Assembly: GCA_964479695.1 (NCBI GenBank)
Contig: CAYZSO010000023.1
Span: 1 to 42,406, forward strand
DNA length: 42,406 nt
Origin: JAAYZH01 sp964479695
GTDB taxonomy: Bacteria > Bacillota > Clostridia > Saccharofermentanales > Fastidiosipilaceae
Reading direction: 5' to 3'
Positions 9,189-16,779 of the stretch are shown here, in pieces. Position 1 is the stretch's first letter, and each line of letters begins with the position of its first letter. The notes under the pieces are model-generated. The model worked only from the letters and a program-made list of their open reading frames with translations. It had not been told where the DNA came from and did not search any database. Made by a program: the position numbers and the translations under genes.

Positions 9189-10959
9189 CGACGAAATCGA
9201 ACAGGTCCGGGGCATCAGCACGATTATTCCCTGGGGGCTCTATGACATCCAAGTCTGCGCGACGGCCATGGATGGTCTGGATGGCTTGGCAAAAATTTCT
9301 GAATTCCAGCCGGATCTGGCGATCGTGGATATTCACATGCCTAAGTTGAGTGGCTTGGAACTCATTGCGAAGATTCGCGAAGCGAAGCAAGACATCCAAA
9401 TTATTATTTTGACTGGCTACAATGATTTCTCCTACACGCAGAGGGCTATCCGTTTGGCGGTCAGTAATTACCTCTTGAAACCCAGCTCGGCTGAGGAAAT
9501 TCTCCAAGCGGTCTTGGTTGCGAAGAATCAGGTGTTGGAGCAACGGGAATTACGCGAAGAACGCCGGAAATATCGCGAGGTTTCGGCGGAAAATTTCAAA
9601 TTAAACCGCGAACGTTTCTTGACCTCACTCGTGGAGAACCGCCTCCGAAACAAGGCAACCTTCTTCACCGACGAAACCACGTACGGACTTAAGCTCCCGA
9701 ACCTGCCCTGTCGAGCGGCTGTCATACGCATTGATCTACCCACTGAAGATGACGTCTCCGAACCAGCGGACTCCGGATCGGATGACTCCGGGCTGGTGAA
9801 CTCCGGATCGGATGAGTCCGGGCTGGTGGATCGGGAACAAGTGGACATCTTCTATTTGCAACTCGAGAACCTCATCGAACACATGACATATTCCGAGCCA
9901 CTGGAAATCTTTCGCAAGGAGGACGATCTTGTTTTACTCTGTACAGAGCAAGCACCAGGTGACGCAGATGAAGGAATGGGAAGTAAGGATTCTGCGAGTT
10001 CTGCTGTCGACCCTGCTGGTGGTTCTGCTGGCGACCCTGCTGGTGGTAGCGTTGGCGGCAGCGTTGGTGGTAGCAAAGATACTTTCGCAAGCTTTGTGGA
10101 ACGCATAAACCGAACTGTGTTGGAGACACTCTCTTTTACGATAACTACCGGTATTGGGTTGCCTGCATCCTCTCCACTAAAAGTCCACCAATCTTATAGG
10201 CAGGCTTTGGCCGCACTAGAAAATAGTCTCTTCTTCGGAAAAGAGAAAGTGTCCGTCTTCGACGATCGCTTACTGGCGGGAAATTTTGACCTCCTCTACC
10301 CTGCCCGAGAAGAGCGCAATCTCTTCACACTCTTAGCGTTGGGCGATCGGAAACGTGTCGAACACGAATTCAAATCATTCTTTCAGCTGCTTGGCCAATA
10401 CCCTTTGACCGAAGAATTGGTGAAAAATGCCGGCTTGTCGCTCATCAAGCAACTTCTTCTATTCCACCAGGACAATCTTCCTGCCACAGCTATTTGTACT
10501 GAAGCTCTCAACTCTAGAGTAGACAAACTTATTGAAGCCAGAACGCTTTCGGAGCTTGAGGTGACTCTATCCGAGATTTTTGACAGTATTCTTGATTCAA
10601 TCGATCAACACCCGGCTGCGAACACCTATGTGCGAGCGGCGGTTCAATACATTGAAGCGAATTACCGGGATCCCATTAATTTGCAAACTGCAGCCACGGA
10701 ACTCAACTTATCACCGACTTACTTAAGTTTCTTATTTAAGCAAGGTACGGGGGTGAATTTCATCGATTACCTGAACCACAACCGTATTGATAAGGCCAAA
10801 GCCCTCCTAACCGACCGTAGTCAGCGCACTTCCGATGTAGCCTACAGAGTCGGCCTTCAGGATGAGAAATACTTTTTTAAACTTTTTAAGCGTTACACGG
10901 GGCTTACACCTACCCAATATCGCGATAGTATGCACCTGTTTGACAGCGTGCCCGACTAG
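9166..10959 (+). CDS. AraC-type response regulator, YesN-like
   Basis: This DNA-binding response regulator (597 residues) pairs with the upstream kinase. The receiver domain has IIIDDE at the N-terminus, the phosphorylated Asp in VDIHMP (about residue 55), and Lys in LLKPS (about 105). The C-terminal ~100 residues are an AraC double helix-turn-helix (YIEANY, LSPTYLSFLFKQ, DVAYRVGLQDEKYFFKLFKRYTG). The middle region has two unusual low-complexity blocks, one Ser/Asp/Gly-rich (about 197-222, SGSDDSGLVNSGSDESG) and one Gly/Ser/Asp-rich (about 283-306, DPAGGSAGDPAGGSVGG). The likely target is the divergent sugar importer. Confidence 0.9.
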   Translation: MLKLIIIDDEIEQVRGISTIIPWGLYDIQVCATAMDGLDGLAKISEFQPDLAIVDIHMPKLSGLELIAKIREAKQDIQIIILTGYNDFSYTQRAIRLAVSNYLLKPSSAEEILQAVLVAKNQVLEQRELREERRKYREVSAENFKLNRERFLTSLVENRLRNKATFFTDETTYGLKLPNLPCRAAVIRIDLPTEDDVSEPADSGSDDSGLVNSGSDESGLVDREQVDIFYLQLENLIEHMTYSEPLEIFRKEDDLVLLCTEQAPGDADEGMGSKDSASSAVDPAGGSAGDPAGGSVGGSVGGSKDTFASFVERINRTVLETLSFTITTGIGLPASSPLKVHQSYRQALAALENSLFFGKEKVSVFDDRLLAGNFDLLYPAREERNLFTLLALGDRKRVEHEFKSFFQLLGQYPLTEELVKNAGLSLIKQLLLFHQDNLPATAICTEALNSRVDKLIEARTLSELEVTLSEIFDSILDSIDQHPAANTYVRAAVQYIEANYRDPINLQTAATELNLSPTYLSFLFKQGTGVNFIDYLNHNRIDKAKALLTDRSQRTSDVAYRVGLQDEKYFFKLFKRYTGLTPTQYRDSMHLFDSVPD

Positions 10960-11131
10960 GCGAACTTGCCAAGTCCCGCCTAGTTAGCAAAGCTCGTAAT
11001 ACATGGCTCAACTCGGAAGGCGGGCACAGCTCACAAAGCTTGCAAAGCGGGCAAAGGTTGCAAAGCTCGCAAAGCTTGCCTCGGGGCGAAAATTAACCTG
11101 GTCTTCTTTCAGGTTTAATGTTAAAAAAATA
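10960..11131. repeat. Intergenic stretch with GCAAAGCTT-type repeats
   Basis: No gene seen. At 10955-10984 an 8-bp inverted repeat (ACTAGGCG/CGCCTAGT) straddles the regulator stop codon; without a T run it is a poor terminator. At about 11033-11082 there are five imperfect 9-bp tandem units of the type GCAAAGCTT/GCAAAGCTC. An imperfect hairpin (ATTAACCTG/CAGGTTTAAT) follows at about 11092-11119. Confidence 0.6.
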
Positions 11132-11159
11132 ATCATGAGGGCATGATCGGCTGTATAAT
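11132..11159 (+). promoter_or_regulatory. Promoter with overlapping inverted repeat
   Basis: A consensus -10 TATAAT is at 11154-11159. Immediately upstream is the perfect inverted repeat ATCATG-AGGG-CATGAT (11132-11147), covering the -35 position, which itself shows no TTGACA-like hexamer. This arrangement suits a repressor or activator site controlling the flavodoxin gene. The regulator is unknown. Confidence 0.55.
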
Positions 11160-11235
11160 GCAGGCGTACGAAATGTTTGTGTACCAATGGAGGCCATACG
11201 ATACCTCGGTCGTTTTCCGAGAGAAAGAAGTTTCT

Positions 11236-11721
11236 ATGAACATTGGCATAATCTACTATTCGCAAACCGGCCACACCGAAGATGTGGCTCGAGAATTGGA
11301 GCAAGTCCTGACTTCACAAGGACACACCGTTACGCTTGTGAAACTAATTTCTGAATTGACGTCAAATGGCATGCCAACAGGCAAGTTGAGCCAGGTTCCC
11401 CCTGCCCAATCTTATGACCTCTTGATTCTGGGTTCACCGGTTCAGGCCTTCCGCCTGGCACTCCCTATGCTAAACTATTTGGAATCCATGGATCCGCTAA
11501 ACGGCAAGCCGGTTTACGTGTATCTGACGAAACAGTTGCGACCTTTTTTCGGCGGGAAAAAGGCTCTACGTCAACTGGACGATGGTGTCACTGCGAAAGG
11601 CAGCACCGTCAGCAAGAATGCAATTGTGCAATGGTCGGCCAAAGACCAGCGTCAACAGATTGCCTCTTTGCTTACTTCATTTACCGCGATTCCTACGCCT
11701 ACTGCTTTTTCCGCAACGTAA
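11236..11721 (+). CDS. Flavodoxin-like protein
   Basis: This 161-residue cytoplasmic protein has a flavodoxin fold, predicted to bind FMN and carry electrons. The N-terminal beta strand and phosphate-binding loop are clear: MNIGIIYYSQTGHT, matching the S/T-x-T-G-x-T pattern. A second strand DLLILGSPV fits the fold. The ATG at 11236 was chosen because the conserved strand begins there and the upstream -10 lies at 11154; the longer frame from 11143 would start at the promoter. The ribosome site is weak (AGAAAG). The next gene, 34 bp downstream, encodes an FMN-binding membrane protein, suggesting a small flavin electron-transfer unit. Confidence 0.8.
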   Translation: MNIGIIYYSQTGHTEDVARELEQVLTSQGHTVTLVKLISELTSNGMPTGKLSQVPPAQSYDLLILGSPVQAFRLALPMLNYLESMDPLNGKPVYVYLTKQLRPFFGGKKALRQLDDGVTAKGSTVSKNAIVQWSAKDQRQQIASLLTSFTAIPTPTAFSAT

Positions 11722-11755
11722 CTTTTCCGCAACGTAATAAGGAGATCAAGAAACT

Positions 11756-12175
11756 ATGTCAGCAGAGAAAATGCGCAGAAGAAGTAAGGGGCGCACAATC
11801 CTACTTATCGTCCTAACTGTGTTTGTTGTTGGGTTTATTGTTTTTTCCATACTGAGTCAGAATACACAGAAAACGATGAACCAGCCAACCACGATGCCCA
11901 ACCTCAGCACAGCTTCCGATGGCGTTTGGACGGGTTCATTTCAAGCCTGGCCTGTTTCTGCTGAAGTATCTGTAGAAATCGTTAACCACGAGATCAAGAA
12001 CATCACACTAGTTAATCACTTCACCGGACGGGGTCAGGCTGCTGAACAACTGACCTCTGCCGCCGTTAGTGAACAGACTGTTGAATTGGATGCCGTATCC
12101 GGCGCCACTCTCAGCAGCAAAGTTATTCTGGAATCCATCCGTCAAGCGTTGCTTGCCGCCGGTGCGACACCTTGA
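11756..12175 (+). CDS. Membrane-anchored FMN-binding domain protein
   Basis: This 139-residue protein has one N-terminal membrane helix (about residues 14-35) and an outward FMN-binding domain of the NqrC/RnfG type. The motif DAVSGAT (about residues 112-118) is the site where an ApbE-type transferase attaches FMN to the Thr (Thr118). The ribosome site AAGGAG is at 11739-11744. It probably shuttles electrons outside the membrane, and its neighbour is a flavodoxin-like protein. No apbE gene is in the window, so flavinylation would rely on an enzyme encoded elsewhere. Confidence 0.8.
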   Translation: MSAEKMRRRSKGRTILLIVLTVFVVGFIVFSILSQNTQKTMNQPTTMPNLSTASDGVWTGSFQAWPVSAEVSVEIVNHEIKNITLVNHFTGRGQAAEQLTSAAVSEQTVELDAVSGATLSSKVILESIRQALLAAGATP

Positions 12176-12287
12176 GAGCCAAGATTGGGCGGTCCCTCCA
12201 TCCTTCCATAGACAAGTCGACTCTTGTCGCTTATTGCGGTTAAGCACCACTCGTCGCTACATCAGCGTGGCTGACTTGTGCCAACTA

Positions 12288-12331
12288 GGATCCACTACAT
12301 AAGTTTAAATTTAAACTTATGTAGTGGATCC
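12288..12331. repeat. 44-bp perfect palindrome (family copy 1)
   Basis: This is a perfect 44-bp palindrome whose arms run GGATCCACTACATAAGTTTA and whose centre is TTTAAATTTAAA. It lies between the FMN-binding gene (+) and tex (-), and the last codons and stop of tex (GGSTT-stop) are written inside it. The inner 32 bp (12294-12325) matches two other palindromes in the window (29544-29575 and 39539-39570). It might act as a two-way terminator, or be the footprint of a small repeat element. Confidence 0.9.
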
Positions 12332-14459
12332 ACCTCTCGATGGCTTCAAGGACAGGGAGATGCGCTTTTTTTCTTGATCGACTTCAAGGACGACGGCTTT
12401 CACTTCACGGCCAGCCTCGACAACCGCGGCAGGATTACGGACAAAATCATCCGCTAACTCAGAAATATGGACCAAGCCATCTTGGTGGACACCAATATCG
12501 ACAAAAGCACCAAAAGCCGTGACATTCCTAACAATGCCCGGAAGAACCATACCCGGACGAAGATCCGACACATCATGAATCGATTGATCACGTTCCGGTA
12601 ATTGGCGGATTCTGCGAGGGTCAAGACCAGGCTTCTTCAGCGATTCGACAATGTCGCGCAAGGTCGGTAAACCCACTTGAAGCTCCGAAGCCAAACGATC
12701 GGACACCACAACTTTCTGGAGATCCTCTACGGATTGGACAGCAAACTTCGCAGTCAATGCCCTGGCAGCCGCATAAGATTCCGGGTGAACGGAGGTGTTA
12801 TCTAGGGCCTCTTCCCCGCCTGGAATCCGGAGGAAGCCCGCGCATTGTTCGAAGGCTTTTGGCCCCAAGCGCGGGACCTTCTTGAGTTCCGCCCGATTTC
12901 TAAACCTCGTATTCTCCTCACGGTACTTCACAATATTCCCGGCAATCGTGCTGTTGATTCCTGCAATATGGCTCAGGAGGGCTTCCGAAGCCGTATTGAG
13001 ATCACAACCAACCTCATTCACGCAATCTTCAACCACGCTGTCCAAGCGAGCCGCCAATTCCTTCTGATTCATATCATGTTGGTATTGGCCGACACCCAGA
13101 GCCCCGGGCTCAATCTTCACCAACTCGGCCAAAGGATCCTGCAAACGCCGCGCTAAAGAAACACTACTCCGCAAGGACACGTCCAAGTCCGGAAACTCCT
13201 TCGCCCCCTGCTCCGAAGCCGAATACACCGATGCGCCGGACTCATTCACGATCAGGATCGGCAAGGCAAGTCCGGATTCCTCCAGAAAATCCCTCACGAA
13301 ATTCTCCGTCTCACGGGTCGCCGTCCCATTCCCGACCGCCAAAACATCCACCCGATTCTCCGCAATCAGGCGAGCCAAAACCTGCTTCGCCTCCGCCTCT
13401 CTTGCCTGTGGGGGCAATGGATAAATCACCGCCGTCGCCAGCACCGAACCCTGCTTATCACAAACCGCGAGCTTACAGCCATTTCGGAAACCGGGATCGA
13501 GCGCCAGAACCACTTTATCCCGCAAAGGCGGCGCCAGTAGCGTCGCGCGCAAATTCGCCGAGAAAATCCGCATCGCCTCTTCGTGCGCCTTCAAGGTCTG
13601 CTCCCCGCGAAGCTCCGTCTCAAGCGAAGGTTTCAGGAGCCGCTTCCAACAGTCCTCGCAAATCGTCTCAATCAGCGAACGTTTCTCGTCAGTCACACGG
13701 AAAAATCGCCCCAGAAGCGCCGCCGGATCCACAGTTTCCTCAGAGAGGGAGACTTTCAGCCACCCCTCCTTCTCCCCGCGGTTGATCGCCAAGACCTGGT
13801 AGCCCTTGAGTTTCGTCCAGCTCTCAGAAAAATCATAGTACAAGCGATAGACCGAATCGCCTTCCTTCTTCTGCTTCACGCTTAGGCGGGAGCCGTCCAT
13901 AAGTTTCCCCCCGGACGAGTTCTCTAACTTGGGCTGTTTCGGCCAAAGCCTCCGCCAATATATCCCCCGCGCCGCCTATTGCTGCATTGGCGTCGGGGAA
14001 GTTCTCTGTTGCTCCCAGTTTCGCAGCCAAGAGATTGACATCAGCCATGGTCTTCGCAGGATCTTTGATCGCTTGAGCCAAGGGCAATAGGCCGGCCTCT
14101 CTGGCGATCGACGCTCTGGTGCGGCGCTTTGGCCGGAAAGGTCGATAAAGGTCTTCCAGTTCAGTGCTTGTGCTTGCAGCAGCGATTTTCGCACGAAGTT
14201 CAGGGCTAAGCTTCCCTTGTTCATCGATCAGACGGAGAACATCGGAACGGCGGTCTTCGAGCTGGCGAATACGCGCCAGTTGCCGCTCCAACTCGCGCAA
14301 TGTATCGTCGGACATGTCACCGGTTACTTCTTTGCGATAACGGGCAATGAAAGGGACTGTGTTCCCGTTGTCCAGGAGTTCAATGGTCCTTGCTGTCGCT
14401 TGTGGATCTAGCTCCAAGAGCTTTGCCAGTTGCCGAGAGATATCTTGTTCATTTGCCAT
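12317..14459 (-). pseudogene. tex: Tex-type S1 RNA-binding protein, frameshifted
   Basis: This is a full-length match to the Tex family (about 714 residues if the frame is repaired) but split into two frames. The N-terminal part starts at ATG 14459 (GGAGG ribosome site) with MANEQDISRQLAKLLEL and GNTVPFIARYRKEVTG, and runs to about 13908. The rest (YqgF-like region ALDPGFRNGCKLAV, helix-hairpin-helix region, C-terminal S1 domain PGIVRNVTAFGAFVDIGVHQDGLVHIS) is in another frame to 12317. The switch is at six consecutive G (minus strand; C at 13908-13913). With five G the join reads VRGKLMDGSRLS, which fits the family. This could be a real mutation, a slippery phase-variable tract, or a sequencing error. 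Tex binds nucleic acids and affects transcription or RNA turnover. Confidence 0.88.
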
Positions 14460-14594
14460 GGGTCTTGTCCTCCGATTCCCCGCTATTTTACCATGGATTT
14501 TTGGCGGCCCGATTTTGTGTAGAATAGTAGGCAAGTGAATAAGCAAAAGAAAAGCTAGAGTATAAGCAAGTGAAAAGGAAGCAGGTGGCATCTG

Positions 14595-15959
14595 ATGGAA
14601 ATGAGACTGGAACACGATTCTTTGGGCGAACTTTTTGTCCCCGCGGATAAATATTGGGGAGCTCAGACCCAGAGAAGTCTGGAGAACTTCTCTGCCGGAA
14701 ACGAGAAGATGCCAATGGAGCTGATTCGGGCTTTGGCCATAATAAAAAAAGCAGCGGCTGATGTGAATGTCGCCTTCGGCAAACTGGACAGTGAAAAAGC
14801 CACATTGATCGCTGAAGTTGCTGACGAGATCATCGCCGGCAAACTGGATGATCATTTCCCGCTGGTCATTTGGCAGACCGGCAGCGGTACGCAGAGTAAC
14901 ATGAATGTGAATGAGGTCATAGCGAACCGCGGCAATGAGCTTGCCGGGCTGAAGCTCCTGCACCCGAATGACGACGTTAATTGTTCACAGAGTTCGAATG
15001 ATACATTCCCTACCGCTATGCATATTGCCGCGCTTATCGCCATTGAGGATCGGCTCTTCCCGGTTCTACTTGAAGCGATCAATGTGTTGCGTCATCTGGA
15101 AGAGGCGAATCAGGATGTGATCAAGAGCGGTCGAACCCACCTGATGGATGCGGTTCCCTTGACCTTTAGCCAAGAGATTTCCGGTTGGAGTGAGATGCTT
15201 CGCAGAGATAAAGCGATGCTGGAGGACTCCCTCAAACCCCTCAGCCGACTGGCCTTAGGTGGAACTGCCGTCGGCACGGGGCTGAATGCGCCTAAGGGTT
15301 TTGACCGCGAAGTCGCAAGGCGCATCTCTGATTACACCGGCAAAGCGTTTGTCACAGAAGAGAATAAGTTTTATGCCTTAACCAGCAAGGGGGCTATGGT
15401 CAATGCCCACGGAGCTCTGAAGGCCTTGGCTGCGGATCTCATGAAAATAGCCAATGATGTCCGCTGGCTTGCCAGTGGCCCCAGAACAGGCCTTGCGGAA
15501 ATCACGATCCCCGAGAACGAGCCCGGAAGCTCCATCATGCCGGGCAAAGTCAACCCAACCCAAGCGGAGGCCTTAACCATGGTGGCAGTTCAGGTGATGG
15601 GAAATGACGCAGCGATTGGTTTCGCAGCTTCGCAAGGGAATTTCGAACTCAATGTCTATATGCCTGTGATTGCATCGAACTTCTTACGTTCAGTTACATT
15701 ACTGAGCGATAGCTTGGAATCTTTTACCAAGCGTTGTCTTGTGGGCCTTAAGGCGAACCGAACCCAAATGAAGGCATACGTTGATCGTTCGCTCATGCTG
15801 GTCACGGCCCTTACACCGATTATCGGCTACGAAAAAGCGGCAGAAACCTCACTGAAAGCTCACCACGAAGGGCTGACTCTGAAGGAAGCTTGCCTCGCCC
15901 TTGGCTATCTAACGGAATCCCAGTTCGATGAGGCGGTGAGACCGGAGAAGATGGTTTAA
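14595..15959 (+). CDS. fumC: Class II fumarate hydratase
   Basis: This enzyme interconverts fumarate and malate in the cytoplasm; 454 residues, usual for the iron-independent tetrameric class. Characteristic stretches include TGSGTQSNMNVNEV (about residues 96-109), SGRTHLMDAVPLTFSQE, and the superfamily signature GSSIMPGKVNPTQ near residue 312. The start ATG at 14595 follows an AGGTGG-like ribosome site. It is divergent from tex. In a fermenter with a Na+-pumping oxaloacetate decarboxylase it would serve the dicarboxylate branch (fumarate, malate, oxaloacetate). Aspartase is a related family, but these signatures fit FumC best. Confidence 0.95.
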   Translation: MEMRLEHDSLGELFVPADKYWGAQTQRSLENFSAGNEKMPMELIRALAIIKKAAADVNVAFGKLDSEKATLIAEVADEIIAGKLDDHFPLVIWQTGSGTQSNMNVNEVIANRGNELAGLKLLHPNDDVNCSQSSNDTFPTAMHIAALIAIEDRLFPVLLEAINVLRHLEEANQDVIKSGRTHLMDAVPLTFSQEISGWSEMLRRDKAMLEDSLKPLSRLALGGTAVGTGLNAPKGFDREVARRISDYTGKAFVTEENKFYALTSKGAMVNAHGALKALAADLMKIANDVRWLASGPRTGLAEITIPENEPGSSIMPGKVNPTQAEALTMVAVQVMGNDAAIGFAASQGNFELNVYMPVIASNFLRSVTLLSDSLESFTKRCLVGLKANRTQMKAYVDRSLMLVTALTPIIGYEKAAETSLKAHHEGLTLKEACLALGYLTESQFDEAVRPEKMV

Positions 15960-15962
15960 GGT

Positions 15963-16027
15963 GAAGGCGATTATAGTAGGCGATTGTAGAAGGCGATTGC
16001 AGAAGGCGATTGCAGAAGGCGATCTGG
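15963..16027. repeat. 13-bp tandem repeat, five units
   Basis: Five head-to-tail 13-bp units of the form GAAGGCGATTGCA directly follow fumC, with variant positions in units 1, 2 and 5. There is no coding potential. Confidence 0.9.
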
Positions 16028-16049
16028 CGAAGTCTTTCATGCTAAATTA

Positions 16050-16357
16050 CTCCTGAAATTGTTCTTCGGAGCTTAGAGTAACTGTAATCTTGTTTGCAAA
16101 TTGGTCAGGATCGCGAAACTTGCGACAACGGACAGACATACTCAGCACTTTATAAGGTATTTTCCTGTTCATCCCGTGCTTAATGCAGACCATGTAGCCG
16201 TCGAGGTCAGTATTCATTCAATAATTCCTGTCTTCAGGTCAGTAATCATTCATCTGGCAGTAAAACAAACGTCAAGATCATCTCTGGAAAATACTTGTTG
16301 TCGCAATCCTCCGGATCCGAACCAGATTGGAAATGATTTTCGGGTTGGTTAGCACTT
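16050..16357. repeat. ~308-bp intergenic element, copy 1
   Basis: This 308-bp block is closely similar, with scattered substitutions and a few indels, to 29613-29918. A 65-bp core (16194-16258) is identical in both. Near its ends, TTGCGACAAC (16120-16129) and GTTGTCGCAA (16297-16306) are perfectly complementary, with further pairing outside them (GGTCAGGATC / GGATCCGAACC). A small stem CTCC/GGAG opens the element. The core holds a direct repeat, AGGTCAGTA(T/A)TCATTCA. Indels between copies break every shared reading frame, so it is not protein-coding. Candidates are a structured RNA or a small non-autonomous mobile element. Confidence 0.8.
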
Positions 16358-16683
16358 AAAATCATAAAGATAGTGGTACATGCTGCAATCAGTTGATTCA
16401 GGCGCACCTTCTGTCGAGAAAGCACCTGAGTGCAGGGCGAAATTGATTCAGAAACAATCGGTGGAATCAGGCGTTCCTTCAGACACCAAACCTAGACACT
16501 TACGAACCAGAACTAGGAACCATAACAAGCTGGCTTGCACATATCTTTAAATTTGAAGATATGCGCAGTGCAAAGCATATGTGCTGTGCAGTGTTTATGT
16601 GCTGTGCAAAAGATATGTGCCCTAACCTGCTGGGCAGGGCAATAGCAAGGTCAGCAAGCGTTTGTTATTTGTTAATAGATGTC
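16358..16683. other. Gene-free stretch with inverted and direct repeats
   Basis: No gene is supported. At 16540-16563 there is a 24-bp near-perfect inverted repeat (CATATCTT arms around AAATTT, one mismatched pair), recalling the TTTAAATTT-centred palindrome at 12288. ATGTGCTGTGCA-type repeats follow (about 16561-16620). Two ATTCAGGCG-containing segments lie at about 16393 and 16466. Short frames here are products of the repeats. Confidence 0.5.
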
Positions 16684-16762
16684 ACAAGGCTCTCCTCCAC
16701 AAGGCTCTCCTCCTACAACGCTCTCCTCCTACAAGGCTCTCCTCCTACAAGGCTCTCCTCCT
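16684..16762. repeat. 16-bp tandem repeat, five units
   Basis: Five units of ACAAGGCTCTCCTCCT (the first lacks one base, the third has C for G) end about 18 bp before the stop of the heptad-repeat protein gene on the opposite strand. Frames through it (SPPTRLSSYKAL-type) are repeat artefacts. Confidence 0.9.
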
Positions 16763-16779
16763 GCTATGGATAGGAGAGC

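Noticed and set aside
13833..14963. 376-residue minus-strand frame extending tex upstream of 14459
   Set aside because: The part beyond 14459 is antisense to fumC and precedes a good ATG with GGAGG. Only the Tex-like portion is real.
16101..16352. 83-residue frame inside the ~308-bp element (and an 86-residue frame at 29653-29913)
   Set aside because: The two copies use different frames across the identical core because of an indel and share only a short end. There is no ribosome site, so a conserved protein is unlikely.
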